Positions 1 through 8,064 are shown, counted from the stretch's first letter. The stretch is 64,000 nt of DNA from Rhodothermus marinus (GCF_009936275.1 NZ_AP019797.1:1603501-1667500); one strand, 5' to 3'. Notes: a model not told the origin generated them from the sequence alone. Numbers and translations are program-made.

Positions 1-20
1 TTCAGGACGATCGGGAGATC

Positions 21-266
21 ATGGACTGGGTCTATCAGGTCATCGGGGTGTTGCTGGCACTGGCGCCCATGATCGTGGGGACGATCCTGTGGCACTTCAT
101 CTGGAAGAACAACGATTCCGGCTCGTCACAGGACCCTCCGCCTCCGGGTGATCCGTGGCGGCGGCCGGTACCGCCTCCGCCGAGGCTGCACGGCGATCGG
201 GGGCCGCGTTCGTCCGAGCGGCCGCGCGTGACCATGCCGCGCAAGCCCGTCCGCCTTTTACGCTGA
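21..266 (+). CDS. Small membrane-anchored hypothetical protein
   Basis: An 81-residue protein with one N-terminal hydrophobic segment (about residues 4-26, rich in V, L, I and A). A proline- and arginine-rich tail with the run PPPPGDPW follows and is probably disordered. A GGGAG ribosome-binding site lies a few bases before the ATG. It ends just before the convergently transcribed recombinase gene. I do not recognise a family. A single-span inner-membrane protein is the most that can be said. The reading frame is short and the region is GC-rich, so it may not be a real gene. Confidence 0.4.
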   Translation: MDWVYQVIGVLLALAPMIVGTILWHFIWKNNDSGSSQDPPPPGDPWRRPVPPPPRLHGDRGPRSSERPRVTMPRKPVRLLR

Positions 267-287
267 AGTCTGCTTCAGGCGCCGGTT

Positions 288-1217
288 TCAGAGGTGCACG
301 TAGTCGGCGGCGTTGTCGTCGAGAAAGTCCTGCTGGTGCACGTAAACCATCGTGGTCTGGATGTCCGCGTGCCGTGCCTGAGTCCGCACCTTGTGCAGCG
401 GCGCGCCGCCCTGTACGGCCAGCGTGATCCCCGTGTGACGGAGCGTATGCGCGCCGATACGTCGATCCAGTCCGATCTCCCTGGCCAGTCGTGCCACGAT
501 GTTGTAGATGCTCTGCGCCGAAAGCCGCCGGCCCCGTGAGTTGTTCGAGAAGCTGCGCCAGACCGGACCCCGTGCTTCGCCATAAAAGGCCGCCAGCCGC
601 TCGAGCGACGTCATGCAGTGCGGCGGGATCTTGACGATTTCCTCGGTGCCTTTCTTTGTGCGCGGCAGCCGGAGCACGTAGTGCGCACCGATCTTGCGAA
701 TGTGCTCGAAGTTCATGGCGGCCGCCTCGCTGCGTCGCAGCCAGCAGTAGAGTAGCACGCGCACAAGCGCTTCGTCCCGAATGCCCGTGCGGGGATGCGC
801 CCGCGCCGCCTCCAGCATCTGACGAGCCTCCTCGCGCGAAAGCGTCACGATGTGGCGCTCTTTCGAGGCGCGGGGCAACTGCACCAGGAGCCGGACCACC
901 GGCGAGCGGTCGACCAGTTCGACGGCCTCGGCCCATTTGAAGAACGAACTGACCGCGGCAATCTTGCGTCGGAGCGTATTTTCGGCGCAACCGCTGCGCT
1001 TGAGGTGCTCGATGTAAAGGTTGACGTGTGCGAAGGTGACGCTGCGTACGTTCTCCAGCGAAAGCCGTCCGTCTTCGAAGAAGAGGCCGAAAAATTCTTC
1101 CAGGTCGTTGCGGTAGGCGCGGCGCGTGTTTTCCGAGCGACAGCGCGAGAGAAACAGCGGCAGCAGATCGTCGGCAAAGGCGCTGGCTGCAGGCAGCGGC
1201 AGTTTTTCGGGCAGCAT
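288..1217 (-). CDS. Tyrosine recombinase/integrase (XerC/XerD-like)
   Basis: A 309-residue site-specific recombinase. The N-terminal SAM-like core-binding domain (about residues 15-105) includes the typical ENTRRAYRNDLEEF helix. The catalytic domain carries Arg in WLRRSE (about 162), Lys in RTKKGTE (about 190), the HTLRHT box (about 258-263), a His in ARHAD and the nucleophilic Tyr in TTMVYVH. All active-site positions are therefore present. Length and N-domain fit XerC/XerD-type enzymes, but chromosome-dimer resolution versus mobile-element integration cannot be separated from sequence. It lies at the edge of an accessory region rich in toxin-antitoxin genes, insertion sequences and BREX, which favours a mobile-element role. 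No flanking attachment repeats were found. Confidence 0.88.
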   Translation of the reverse strand: MLPEKLPLPAASAFADDLLPLFLSRCRSENTRRAYRNDLEEFFGLFFEDGRLSLENVRSVTFAHVNLYIEHLKRSGCAENTLRRKIAAVSSFFKWAEAVELVDRSPVVRLLVQLPRASKERHIVTLSREEARQMLEAARAHPRTGIRDEALVRVLLYCWLRRSEAAAMNFEHIRKIGAHYVLRLPRTKKGTEEIVKIPPHCMTSLERLAAFYGEARGPVWRSFSNNSRGRRLSAQSIYNIVARLAREIGLDRRIGAHTLRHTGITLAVQGGAPLHKVRTQARHADIQTTMVYVHQQDFLDDNAADYVHL

Positions 1218-1491
1218 AGGCCGACCTCGTCTGGTTTGTGCCTCAACTTAACAAAAAAGCAGCAGGCGTGCCAGTCCGGAGCTGCGGGGTAACCTTTCCG
1301 ATGGCTTGAGAAGTCCGGCCTTCCATTTTTAGGTTGAAAGCATGCCGGATGTTCAGAAAGGACCTGCTGTATGAAAAAGTGGCTTCAGAGCTGGTGGCGA
1401 CGGATAAGGGACGTAACTGACCGATCCTGCGGAACCTATTGACCACCGGCTATATCTCCCTCGAAAAAGAAACACGAACGCTTTTTCCAGC
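1218..1491. other. Intergenic region between divergent genes
   Basis: About 270 bases separate the leftward recombinase gene from the rightward SWIM gene, so promoters for both should lie here. I saw no convincing -35/-10 pair, hairpin or RNA gene. Confidence 0.4.
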
Positions 1492-3321
1492 ATGGCGCAG
1501 AAGCAGACCCGGCCTGAAATACTGCGCCTTTCCGAGGCCGATATCCGGCGCCGCACCACCGGTAAGACATGGGTGCGTGGCCTGCAGTACTTTCAGGAGG
1601 GCCACGTCCTGCGGGCTGTCTGGCGAGGCGCGACGCTGACCGCCGAGGTGCAGGGCAGTGAGTACATGCCCTACGTCGTACACGTCTCGTTCACACCGGA
1701 AGGCAACCTGCAAACAGCCACCTGCACCTGCCCCTATGAGGGGTTGGGCGACTGCAAACACATCGTGGCCGTGCTGCTGTACCTGCTTCATCATGCGCAG
1801 GATGTTCCGCAGCGTGCTTCGCTTGAAGAACTCCTTGAAAGCATGAGCCGTGAGGAACTGATTGAACTGATACATCAGCTGGCGGCCACTCACCCCGAGG
1901 TCATCGAGTTGATCGAGACGTTCAGGCATGTCCCCCGAGTAGAAAGCAACGCCCGGTCTGGTTTATCTCCTGAGGTGGATGTAGCCGCACTGGTCCGAAG
2001 CCTTCGCACCGAACTATACCAGCTGGCGCAGGCTTACCTTTATTACGATCCCGATGCGTTCGAGGAGGAATTGCCGTTTACCGAGCTATTCGACCCGCTG
2101 CTCGAGCAGGTGCAGGCGCAACTGGCCGAGGGAAAGCCTCGGGAAGCGCTGGCAGCCCTGGAAACATTGACCATGGCCTGGCAGGAAGCCTGCCGGGATG
2201 TCCAGGTGGAATGGCTTATCCAGACGGGTTTGCTGGAAGACGAGCCATGGCTGCAAAAACTGGGCATGCTCTGGGCCGAAGCATTGCTCTCGCTGGAGCT
2301 CTCAGCCGAAGAAAGGGAACACTGGATTCGGCGCCTTGCTCGATGGGTTCGATCTCTGCCGGGCGGTGAGGCGCTGGAGATTGCCGTCACGGCAGTCCGA
2401 CAGGGCTGGGATGACCCTGCACTGGTGGCCGCCATGCAGGGACATATTACGGAGCAGGGCGCCTGGGAAAGCGAGCCACCGGATTTTGCAGACGATCTGG
2501 CGATAATTCGTCTTCGCATTCTGGAGCGGCAGGGACGTGTGCGGGAATTCCTGAACCTCGCGCAGGCGGAAGGGCAATATGTACCGTACGTGCGCAAACT
2601 GGTGGAAATCGGCCAGTACGACCGTGCCGTTGAGGAAGCCAGAGTCCTGCTGGCTTCGCCGGCAGAAATCATGGAGATCGTAAAGGCGCTATGGGCGCAC
2701 CACCGTCAGGCTGAAGCGTTTGCACTGGCCGAATATGGATTGGAGCTTCCAGAGACACTTTCGCGGGTAGACAGGGAGGAGTTGGCCGTGTGGCTTCGGG
2801 ATCAGGCCGACAGCGTCGGCCAGCGAGAACTGGCCCGAAAAGCTGCCTGGGAGGCTCTCCGGATCAACCCGACCCATGACAACTATCGTCGTCTGGTCAC
2901 GCTGCTGGGATCGGAATGGTCTGCCGTCCGCGAGCGCGCCCTGGAAATGGTAGAAGCGCATGCGCTGGGGCCGGAAGAGGCGGTAAGAATCTTCCTGGAA
3001 GAAGGCGAATATGAGCGGGCCATGCGTGTGGTGGAAGCGGACCGATGGTGTCCGGATGCGGTGCTATTGGAAGTTATCGATGTAGTGCGCGAAATGGCTC
3101 CATCGTGGGCGTTTGCGCAGTGCCGCGCTCGGGCCGAGGCGATCATGGACGCCGGACGAGCGGACGCCTACCACGAAGCGGTGCACTGGCTGCAGAAAGG
3201 CCGGGATATTCTGCGTGAGGCCGGCGACTTGGAAACGTGGCAGCGATACCTGACCTCGCTGCTGGATAAACACCAACGCAAATACAAACTACGGCCGATG
3301 CTTGAGCAGCTGAAGCTGTAG
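1492..3321 (+). CDS. SWIM zinc-finger domain protein
   Basis: A 609-residue protein. A SWIM zinc finger of the form C-x-C-x7-C-x-H is visible (C78, C80, C88, H90; CTCPYEGLGDCKH). The rest is an acidic, leucine-rich helical repeat region resembling the alpha-helical solenoid of other bacterial SWIM proteins, such as those next to SNF2 helicases or MoxR/VWA clusters. SWIM domains bind zinc and are proposed to contact DNA or proteins; the exact function of this family is unknown. No helicase lies next to it. The start is the ATG that precedes the conserved N-terminal helix (RPEILRLSEADIRRR). A HicA-like relic and an insertion sequence follow. Confidence 0.8.
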   Translation: MAQKQTRPEILRLSEADIRRRTTGKTWVRGLQYFQEGHVLRAVWRGATLTAEVQGSEYMPYVVHVSFTPEGNLQTATCTCPYEGLGDCKHIVAVLLYLLHHAQDVPQRASLEELLESMSREELIELIHQLAATHPEVIELIETFRHVPRVESNARSGLSPEVDVAALVRSLRTELYQLAQAYLYYDPDAFEEELPFTELFDPLLEQVQAQLAEGKPREALAALETLTMAWQEACRDVQVEWLIQTGLLEDEPWLQKLGMLWAEALLSLELSAEEREHWIRRLARWVRSLPGGEALEIAVTAVRQGWDDPALVAAMQGHITEQGAWESEPPDFADDLAIIRLRILERQGRVREFLNLAQAEGQYVPYVRKLVEIGQYDRAVEEARVLLASPAEIMEIVKALWAHHRQAEAFALAEYGLELPETLSRVDREELAVWLRDQADSVGQRELARKAAWEALRINPTHDNYRRLVTLLGSEWSAVRERALEMVEAHALGPEEAVRIFLEEGEYERAMRVVEADRWCPDAVLLEVIDVVREMAPSWAFAQCRARAEAIMDAGRADAYHEAVHWLQKGRDILREAGDLETWQRYLTSLLDKHQRKYKLRPMLEQLKL

Positions 3322-3633
3322 CATCTTATTTTTTCTCCACAATTCTGCAGTTTTTGCTTCGCGACCATGCCTGTCTCCGGCGGCCTGACGAGATCGATGC
3401 GGCAAAAGCGGCCTTCGGGAAGTCCGCAGGTAGTGTTGCGTCTTTGTGCCTTTGCTCCGGAGCCTCCCGTGTACTCTATGGGCAACATTTTGGATAATTA
3501 ATATGGTAATACGGTATCACCGTAATGCCTGAAACTTCTAAAAAAAGGCCAGACAAAAGCCTGGAAACTTTGATTTTAAGGAGTTGTGTCGCCTGGTAGA
3601 GTGTTTTGGCTTTGAATTTGCCCGGGAGAAGGG
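3322..3633. other. Intergenic region with operator-like palindrome and toxin relic
   Basis: About 310 bases lie between the SWIM gene and IS607 copy 1. No intact gene is present. The right half holds a short palindrome (TACGGT-ATC-ACCGTA at 3510-3524) and then a HicA-like relic. The left 150 bases show nothing recognisable. Confidence 0.5.
3542..3633 (+). pseudogene. Truncated HicA-like toxin relic cut by IS607 copy 1
   Basis: The frame read from about 3542 gives PGNFDFKELCRLVECFGFEF followed by AREKG and a stop formed at the IS junction. The pattern F-x-E/D-L-C-R-L-V-E-x-F-G-F-x-x-x-R-x-x-G is typical of the start of HicA mRNA-interferase toxins, which normally continue with a GSHHIF-type motif holding the catalytic His. 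That catalytic part is missing because IS607 copy 1 begins here. No in-frame ATG is visible before it. The sequence right of the IS does not restore the HicA frame, so the 3' part is lost. The palindrome at 3510-3524 would suit a HicAB operator. Family assignment is by pattern only. Confidence 0.5.
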
Positions 3634-5467
3634 TTGACAACAGCTGAAGTTTGAGGTATCACTCATAGAACTTTATGATATTTCTGTGGAATTATGAAGC
3701 TGTCCGATTAGGCCAGAAAGCACGGCGTCTCTTACAAGACGGCGTGGAAGTGGTGGAAGGCGGGCATTTTGCCAGTACGGGCACGGCAACTGCCGACGGG
3801 TACGATTCTGGTAGAGGAAGAGGCGGTGCCTGAAGCTCATGGGGAGGTAGTGATCTACGCGCGGGTGTCGTCGGCCGAGCAAAAAGGGGATCTGGACCGA
3901 CAGGTGGCGCGGTTGGTCGGGTGGGCGACCGAAAGGCACTTGCGTGTGGCGCGGGTGGTGACGAAGGTGGCCTCTGGTCTCAACGGACGGCGCAGGCAAC
4001 TGCGGGCGCTACTTGCGGACCCGCGGGTAGCGGTTATCATAGTGGAGACGCGGGACCGACTTATGCGTTGGGGTTTCGATCTTGTGGAGGCAGCTTTTGC
4101 GGCGCAGGGACGCAGGATCCTGGTGGTTGACGACCGAGAGGTGGAGGAGGACCTTGTGCGGGACGTACTGGAGGTATTGACGTCGCTGGCGGCGCGGCTC
4201 TACGGACGGCGTTCGGCCCGCCGCCGGGCACAACGGGCGCTGGAGGCCATACGGTGAAGGCACATCAGGCGTTTCGATTTGAGTTGGACCCGAATGCCAG
4301 CCAAAGACGGGCGCTGGCCAGGCACGTGGGCGCTGCCCGCTTTGCCTACAACTGGGGCCTGGAACAGTGTCTGAAGGCTCTGGAAGCGGGGGAGCGGATT
4401 CCTTCAGCCGTGGAGCTTCACAGGGCCTGGAACCGTTGGAAGCGGGCGCACGCCCCCTGGTGGGTGGAGGTCTCCAAGTGCGCGCCGCAAGAGGCCTTCC
4501 GAGACCTCGAGCGGGCCTTCCGGAGCTGGCGGGAGAGGAGGGCCGGCTTTCCCCGCTTCAAGCGAAAGAAGAGCCTTGACGACAACAAAGCCCGCTTTAC
4601 CGGGGCCATTCGGGTCTTTGCCCGTCACATTCAGCTCCCCCGCATCGGGAAGGTCCGGAGCAAAGAGAAGACGGACAGGCTTCTGACTCTTCTTTCCGCG
4701 GGCAAGGCGCGCATTCTGTCTGCCACGATCTCTCGGGAGGCCGACCGCTGGTATGTGAGCCTGACCAGTGAGGTGGAGCGCCCCGACCCCGAACCCAAGG
4801 AGGTGGGAAGCGAGCACGATATCGTAGGCATAGACCTCGGCCTCTCCGCCTTCGCCGTCCTCTCCGACGGCACCCGGATAGAAGCCCCCAGACCTCTGGG
4901 GAAAGCCCTCCGGTTGCTGAGGCGGCGAAGCAAAGCGCTGAGCCGTAAGCAAAACGGTTCCAATAATTACTGCAAGGCCACGCTCCGGCTGGCGAGGCTC
5001 CACCGCAGGGTGCGGAACATTCGCCGGGACTTCTTGCACAAGGTCACCACTGAGCTGGCGAGGACCAAGCCAGTGCTGGTGATCGAAGACCTCAACGTGA
5101 AGGGTCTGATTCGTGGTCGTCTGTCCCGGTCGGTGGCTGATATGGGCTGGAGCGAGTTCCGGCGGCTGCTGGAGTACAAGTGCCACTGGTACGGGAGCAG
5201 GCTGATCGTGGTGGACCGTTTCTTCCCCTCGACGCAGACATGCGCTCAATGTGGCACTGCCGGTCGGAAGCTTCCGCTGTTTGAGCGGACGTTCCGGTGT
5301 GAGCAATGCGGTCTGGAGTTGGACCGCGACCTGAATGCGGCCTTGAATCTATGGCGCTGCGGGCTGGCCACCCTGAACGGCCCTACCGCGAGTTCCGCGG
5401 GAAGTGACGCCTGTGGAGACTCCTCTGGCGGCGGAACCCTCCGAGTCATGGGTCGAGGAAGCAGGAA
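3632..5467 (+). mobile_element. IS607-family insertion sequence, copy 1 (tnpA-tnpB)
   Basis: The element carries a serine recombinase gene overlapped by a tnpB gene, the defining IS607 layout. Ends were set by comparison with the second copy at 58.6 kb: similarity begins at the GG before TTGACAACAGCTGAA and ends at GAAGCAGG(AAG). IS607 elements insert at GG-type dinucleotides without terminal inverted repeats or target duplications, which fits both junctions. This copy is shortened near its right end: about 16 bases present in copy 2 (the terminal hairpin) are absent. It sits in a HicA-like relic on the left and an unrecognised reading frame on the right. Confidence 0.85.
3694..4257 (+). pseudogene. 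tnpA: IS607 serine recombinase TnpA with in-frame amber codon
   Basis: Read from the ATG at 3694 the frame gives MKLSD, then TAG (3709-3711), then ARKHGVSYKTAWKWWKAG and a complete serine recombinase domain (YARVSSAEQKGDLDRQ with the catalytic Ser; RLMRWGFDLVE; C-terminal helix rich in R). IS607 recombinases normally begin MKLSEYA or similar, so the amber replaces the conserved Tyr. Without readthrough, synthesis could start at the TTG at 3769, giving 162 residues that lack the N-terminal MerR-like DNA-binding helix. Copy 2 has the same stop and an identical protein, so the element has moved or been duplicated with it. The stop codon of tnpA overlaps the GTG start of tnpB by 4 bases. Confidence 0.8.
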
Positions 5468-5999
5468 GAAGTCCGGGAATAAAATTCCATGGATTTCGGA
5501 ACGGCTGGTGGAGGCCTGTGTGCTGAGCGCGCAGCCCGACGTGTCGGCGCGGCGGCGGTGCCGATGGCTACGGGCGGCCCTGACGCTGATCGAAGCAATT
5601 GAGGATGAAGAGGTGCAGGAGGGCTTGCGTGATTTCGTGGGCATGGCTGCGGTGGAACTGGGACATGCACGGTTGGTGCGGCAGATAGCGGCAACGATGC
5701 GGGCTCTGGGCGAGGAAGCCGAAGCGGAGCGTCTCTGGCTCCAGGCAGCGTTGCTGGAGGGGCGGAACCGACGCGACGAGCGGCTTGCCACGCTGCCTGA
5801 TGCGGAGAAAAACGCGCTTTTGCCGCTGGTGTTTGACGGGCTTCGTCGACGGGGGCGCTATGGTCGAGCCGGTGAGCTGGCCCGGCTCATCCCGGATCCG
5901 TGTAGGCGGTTAGCTGCATTGCTCTTGCTGGTGCGTGCGATGGCCGGGATCGTGCCTCATGGCGAAGGCACACTGGTCTCCCTGCTGGTGGTGTCGTAA
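4254..5999 (+). CDS. tnpB: TnpB RNA-guided nuclease fused to flanking sequence (IS607 copy 1)
   Basis: TnpB is the transposon-encoded ancestor of Cas12 and uses a guide RNA made from the element right end. The first ~400 residues are a complete TnpB: N-terminal helix-turn-helix (HQAFRFELDPNASQRRAL), RuvC Asp in GIDLGLSAFAVL, Glu in VIEDLNVKG, a zinc finger (CAQCG...CEQCG) and the final Asp in LELDRDLNAALNL. After GDSSGGGT the frame differs from copy 2 because of the short deletion at about 5438, runs through the element end and continues for about 170 residues of non-element sequence. The product would be 581 residues instead of 420. GTG start, 4-base overlap with tnpA. Confidence 0.85.
   Translation: MKAHQAFRFELDPNASQRRALARHVGAARFAYNWGLEQCLKALEAGERIPSAVELHRAWNRWKRAHAPWWVEVSKCAPQEAFRDLERAFRSWRERRAGFPRFKRKKSLDDNKARFTGAIRVFARHIQLPRIGKVRSKEKTDRLLTLLSAGKARILSATISREADRWYVSLTSEVERPDPEPKEVGSEHDIVGIDLGLSAFAVLSDGTRIEAPRPLGKALRLLRRRSKALSRKQNGSNNYCKATLRLARLHRRVRNIRRDFLHKVTTELARTKPVLVIEDLNVKGLIRGRLSRSVADMGWSEFRRLLEYKCHWYGSRLIVVDRFFPSTQTCAQCGTAGRKLPLFERTFRCEQCGLELDRDLNAALNLWRCGLATLNGPTASSAGSDACGDSSGGGTLRVMGRGSRKKSGNKIPWISERLVEACVLSAQPDVSARRRCRWLRAALTLIEAIEDEEVQEGLRDFVGMAAVELGHARLVRQIAATMRALGEEAEAERLWLQAALLEGRNRRDERLATLPDAEKNALLPLVFDGLRRRGRYGRAGELARLIPDPCRRLAALLLLVRAMAGIVPHGEGTLVSLLVVS
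5469..5999 (+). pseudogene. Open frame of unknown origin right of IS607 copy 1
   Basis: The frame downstream of the element end encodes about 175 residues: Arg- and Ala-rich amphipathic helices (RWLRAALTLIEAIEDEE, GELARLIPDPCRRLAALLLL) resembling helical TPR-like repeats. It has no strong start of its own; a GTG near 5508 is possible. It reads in frame with TnpB of copy 1. It is most simply the 3' part of a host gene broken by the insertion, but the left flank carries an unrelated HicA-like relic, so the original gene is not reconstructed. No family recognised. Confidence 0.4.
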
Positions 6000-6135
6000 G
6001 CAAGGACGATTCCGGACATTTCGGGTGACTGACGCCTTGCTGGCAGGTGCTCTGAGGACAGATTCTGGAGTGCGAGGCTGTAGGATGACGAGCGTGGGGG
6101 AGCCGGATCGGGAAGCGGCGCAAGACTGAGAAAAC

Positions 6136-6549
6136 TTACCTGGAAAGCATCGATTCCAGAAAACTCCGTGGGTCCATGATCCGCGGGCGGTGCAGGAGAT
6201 CTCCTAGTGCCAGCAGGTCGCCGTCCCCGGTAATCAGCACATCTGCTTCGGCTTCGATAGCTGCGGCAAGTATCTTACGATCATTTTCGTCTTTCAATTT
6301 GTCCAGAGGAAATCCAGACGTGTCCGGGGGAGTAGGAACGACAGAATGGTGCCTGAGAAAAGCCTCAACGCGCTGCACCTCGTCCGATGGGAGTCCAAAC
6401 TTATCCAGCAGCACGCGCTTTACCTCTTCGAGCACCACCTCGGAAACGGTCAATTCGTGTCGGGCGATTACCAGACGAATCAGATCGGCACACAGGCCGC
6501 GCGTCCCAAATCCGCTTACAATGACGTTTGTGTCGAGGAAGACCTTCAC
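6136..6549 (-). CDS. PIN-domain toxin (PIN_3/VapC-like)
   Basis: A 137-residue PIN-domain ribonuclease. Acidic metal-binding residues are visible in MKVFLDTNVIVSG (Asp6), in VLEEVKR (Glu), in KDENDRKILAAA and in DVLITGDGDLL, the classic PIN arrangement. Such toxins cleave RNA when the partner antitoxin is degraded. It overlaps the upstream antitoxin gene by 4 bases, so the two are translationally coupled. Length is normal for the family and nothing is missing. Confidence 0.85.
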   Translation of the reverse strand: MKVFLDTNVIVSGFGTRGLCADLIRLVIARHELTVSEVVLEEVKRVLLDKFGLPSDEVQRVEAFLRHHSVVPTPPDTSGFPLDKLKDENDRKILAAAIEAEADVLITGDGDLLALGDLLHRPRIMDPRSFLESMLSR

Positions 6550-6764
6550 GACACCTCAGCAAAAACATCTTCATCGGTCAGGTAACCCCGACGCTGAGCT
6601 GCTTCAAGGACGCGACCACGCAGGCGTTCGAATTCCAGTAGCGCCAGATGGCGCTGAAGCGCTTCGCGGATGATTTCGCTGGACTTGCGTCCGGTTTCCT
6701 CGGCCGTTTCTTTCAGGCGGCGGGCCAGCTCATCATCGATGCGACAGGTAAGTACGGTGCTCAT
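6546..6764 (-). CDS. Ribbon-helix-helix antitoxin partner
   Basis: A 72-residue protein starting MSTVLTCRIDDELARRL. The N-terminal strand plus two helices (ETAEETGRKSSEIIREALQ) match the ribbon-helix-helix/CopG DNA-binding fold. The C-terminal part (RGYLTDEDVFAEVS) is the likely toxin-binding tail. It is the first gene of the pair with the PIN toxin and would repress their promoter. The upstream bases (about 6770-6800) contain the near-palindrome ATTACGATGTAAT (6784-6796), a plausible operator. Confidence 0.82.
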   Translation of the reverse strand: MSTVLTCRIDDELARRLKETAEETGRKSSEIIREALQRHLALLEFERLRGRVLEAAQRRGYLTDEDVFAEVS

Positions 6765-6783
6765 GGTACACCAAATGCAAAAC

Positions 6784-6796
6784 GTATTACGATGTA
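6784..6796. promoter_or_regulatory. Candidate operator of the PIN/RHH module
   Basis: The sequence ATTACGATGTAAT forms a short inverted repeat (ATTAC/GTAAT) directly upstream of the leftward antitoxin gene, where a ribbon-helix-helix repressor normally binds. The assignment rests on position and symmetry only. Confidence 0.4.
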
Positions 6797-6964
6797 ATAC
6801 GATGGCAGAAACATAACGTCATGGAGCGGGGCGGGTTTCGAAAAATCAATGGGGAGCCCGGTTGCGAGAAGATGGTCTCGGAGCATTTTGGCCCATAGCG
6901 GCTGTGACGATTCGAGCCGCTTTACGAAGGGCGCTGCGGACATCGGACTTTTGCGTGTCCGCTT

Positions 6965-7954
6965 TCAGTCGGACAGGGAGGTGGAAGAGGCACTATAGCT
7001 CGCCTGCATGGCCGCCAGTTCTTCTCGGATGCGCGCAACCAGCTCCGGCGGCTCCAGCGCCTGCACATCGCGCCCCCAGCTCATCACAAACGCCCGCATC
7101 ACTTCCAACCCCGGCCCTTCGTAGGACACCACCAGACTCCCATCCGGACGCTCTTCCTCGATCACCTGTCCTGTAAAGTACTCTCGCTCGCGGAAGCAAT
7201 GCGCCACGCGGGCGCTGACCCACAGCCGGTAGGTGTAGTATTGATCGTCGGCCACCGCACCCAGCGCGTCGGTCGTGTAATAGACCTCCGGATCGAAGTC
7301 GGGCCGTTCGAACGTCTCGTAGAGGAGCGCCCGGGCGGCGCGGATGCGGGCCAGCGAGAAGTTGGTCGGGCGGCGACGCCGGTGGCACCAGGCCGTCAGC
7401 TGCACGGCATTGCCCACGATGGCCAGACACAGCGGGTTGATCCGTCGATTTCGGTCCAGGCCGCGCCGGGGATGGTCGTAGTCGATTTCGAGCACGCGGT
7501 TTTCGAGCAAGGCCTCGAGCACGGCTTCGAAGATGAGGGGATCGACGTGGGTGCGGGCGATGGCCTGGAAGTAGAAGCGGGGCTTGAGATGCTCGGGCTG
7601 CACGGCGAAGTAGACGGGGCGGAGCTGCGTGCCCAGGCGCTGGAGCAGCTCGCGCAGGTTCTGGCCCAGCGGCAGGCCTTCGAGCAGCGAGGCGGCTGCA
7701 GCGCCGGCCACGCCCAGCGCCAGCACTTCGCGCTCGGTCAACTCCAGCTGGACGCTGGTGGTCTCTCCGACCAGCAGGGCCAGTTCATAGTAGACGTGCC
7801 GTCCCTGACGGGACTTGCGTAGCAGGCCTTCGGCTTCGAGCTGGCCGGCCAGGCGACGCACATGGCGCACGTCGCAGCGAAGCAGAGCGGCCAGTTCCTT
7901 CTGCGTGTGCGGACGCTCCTGCAGCAACGCGAGCAATCTGGTTCGCAGCGACAT
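6965..7954 (-). CDS. WYL-domain transcriptional regulator (BrxR/PafC-like)
   Basis: A 329-residue protein. The N-terminus (residues 1-60, LRTRLLALLQERPHTQKELA and VRHVRRLAGQLEAEGLL) is a winged helix-turn-helix. The middle and C-terminal part (EIDYDHPRRGLDRNRRINPL, VQLTAWCHRRRRPTNFSLARI) is a WYL domain followed by the usual C-terminal extension. WYL regulators sense nucleic-acid or nucleotide ligands and often control defence genes; BrxR is the WYL repressor of some BREX systems. Here it is divergent from two unknown genes and lies about 1.5 kb before the BREX operon. A link to BREX is inferred from position. A perfect inverted repeat (GCGGAC/GTCCGC) sits in the divergent promoter region. 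Confidence 0.82.
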   Translation of the reverse strand: MSLRTRLLALLQERPHTQKELAALLRCDVRHVRRLAGQLEAEGLLRKSRQGRHVYYELALLVGETTSVQLELTEREVLALGVAGAAAASLLEGLPLGQNLRELLQRLGTQLRPVYFAVQPEHLKPRFYFQAIARTHVDPLIFEAVLEALLENRVLEIDYDHPRRGLDRNRRINPLCLAIVGNAVQLTAWCHRRRRPTNFSLARIRAARALLYETFERPDFDPEVYYTTDALGAVADDQYYTYRLWVSARVAHCFREREYFTGQVIEEERPDGSLVVSYEGPGLEVMRAFVMSWGRDVQALEPPELVARIREELAAMQASYSASSTSLSD

Positions 7955-8044
7955 CGTCTCGGCAGGACGGGCTTCCGGTAGGCAGAGTATCGGCGGAGGT
8001 CCGTGGTTTTCAATAGGGGGAGCGCCGGTGGATGAAGCCAGAAG

Positions 8045-8064
8045 CGGACCTGAAAATGTCCGCT
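8045..8064. promoter_or_regulatory. Inverted repeat in the divergent WYL promoter region
   Basis: GCGGAC-8 bases-GTCCGC is a perfect 6-bp inverted repeat between the WYL gene and the divergent 8.1-kb gene. The half-site TGTCCGCTTTC recurs at the 3' end of the WYL gene (around 6956-6966), also facing a GCGGACA. This suits an operator bound by the WYL dimer. It is a candidate only. Confidence 0.4.

Noticed and set aside
97-990. Long minus-strand open frame (297 residues) over the recombinase
   Set aside because: Arg/Ala-rich composition and full overlap with the recombinase frame; a shadow of a GC-rich gene.
4404-5306. 300-residue minus-strand open frame opposite tnpB
   Set aside because: Mirrors tnpB in both IS copies; no family motif, so antisense shadow.
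5469-5999. Idea that the DNA right of IS607 copy 1 is the rest of the HicA-like toxin
   Set aside because: None of the three frames after the element gives the GSHHIF-type catalytic motif or any HicA-like sequence.
6761-6943. 60-residue minus-strand frame upstream of the antitoxin
   Set aside because: Occupies the promoter region of the toxin-antitoxin pair, no ribosome-binding site and no homology pattern.
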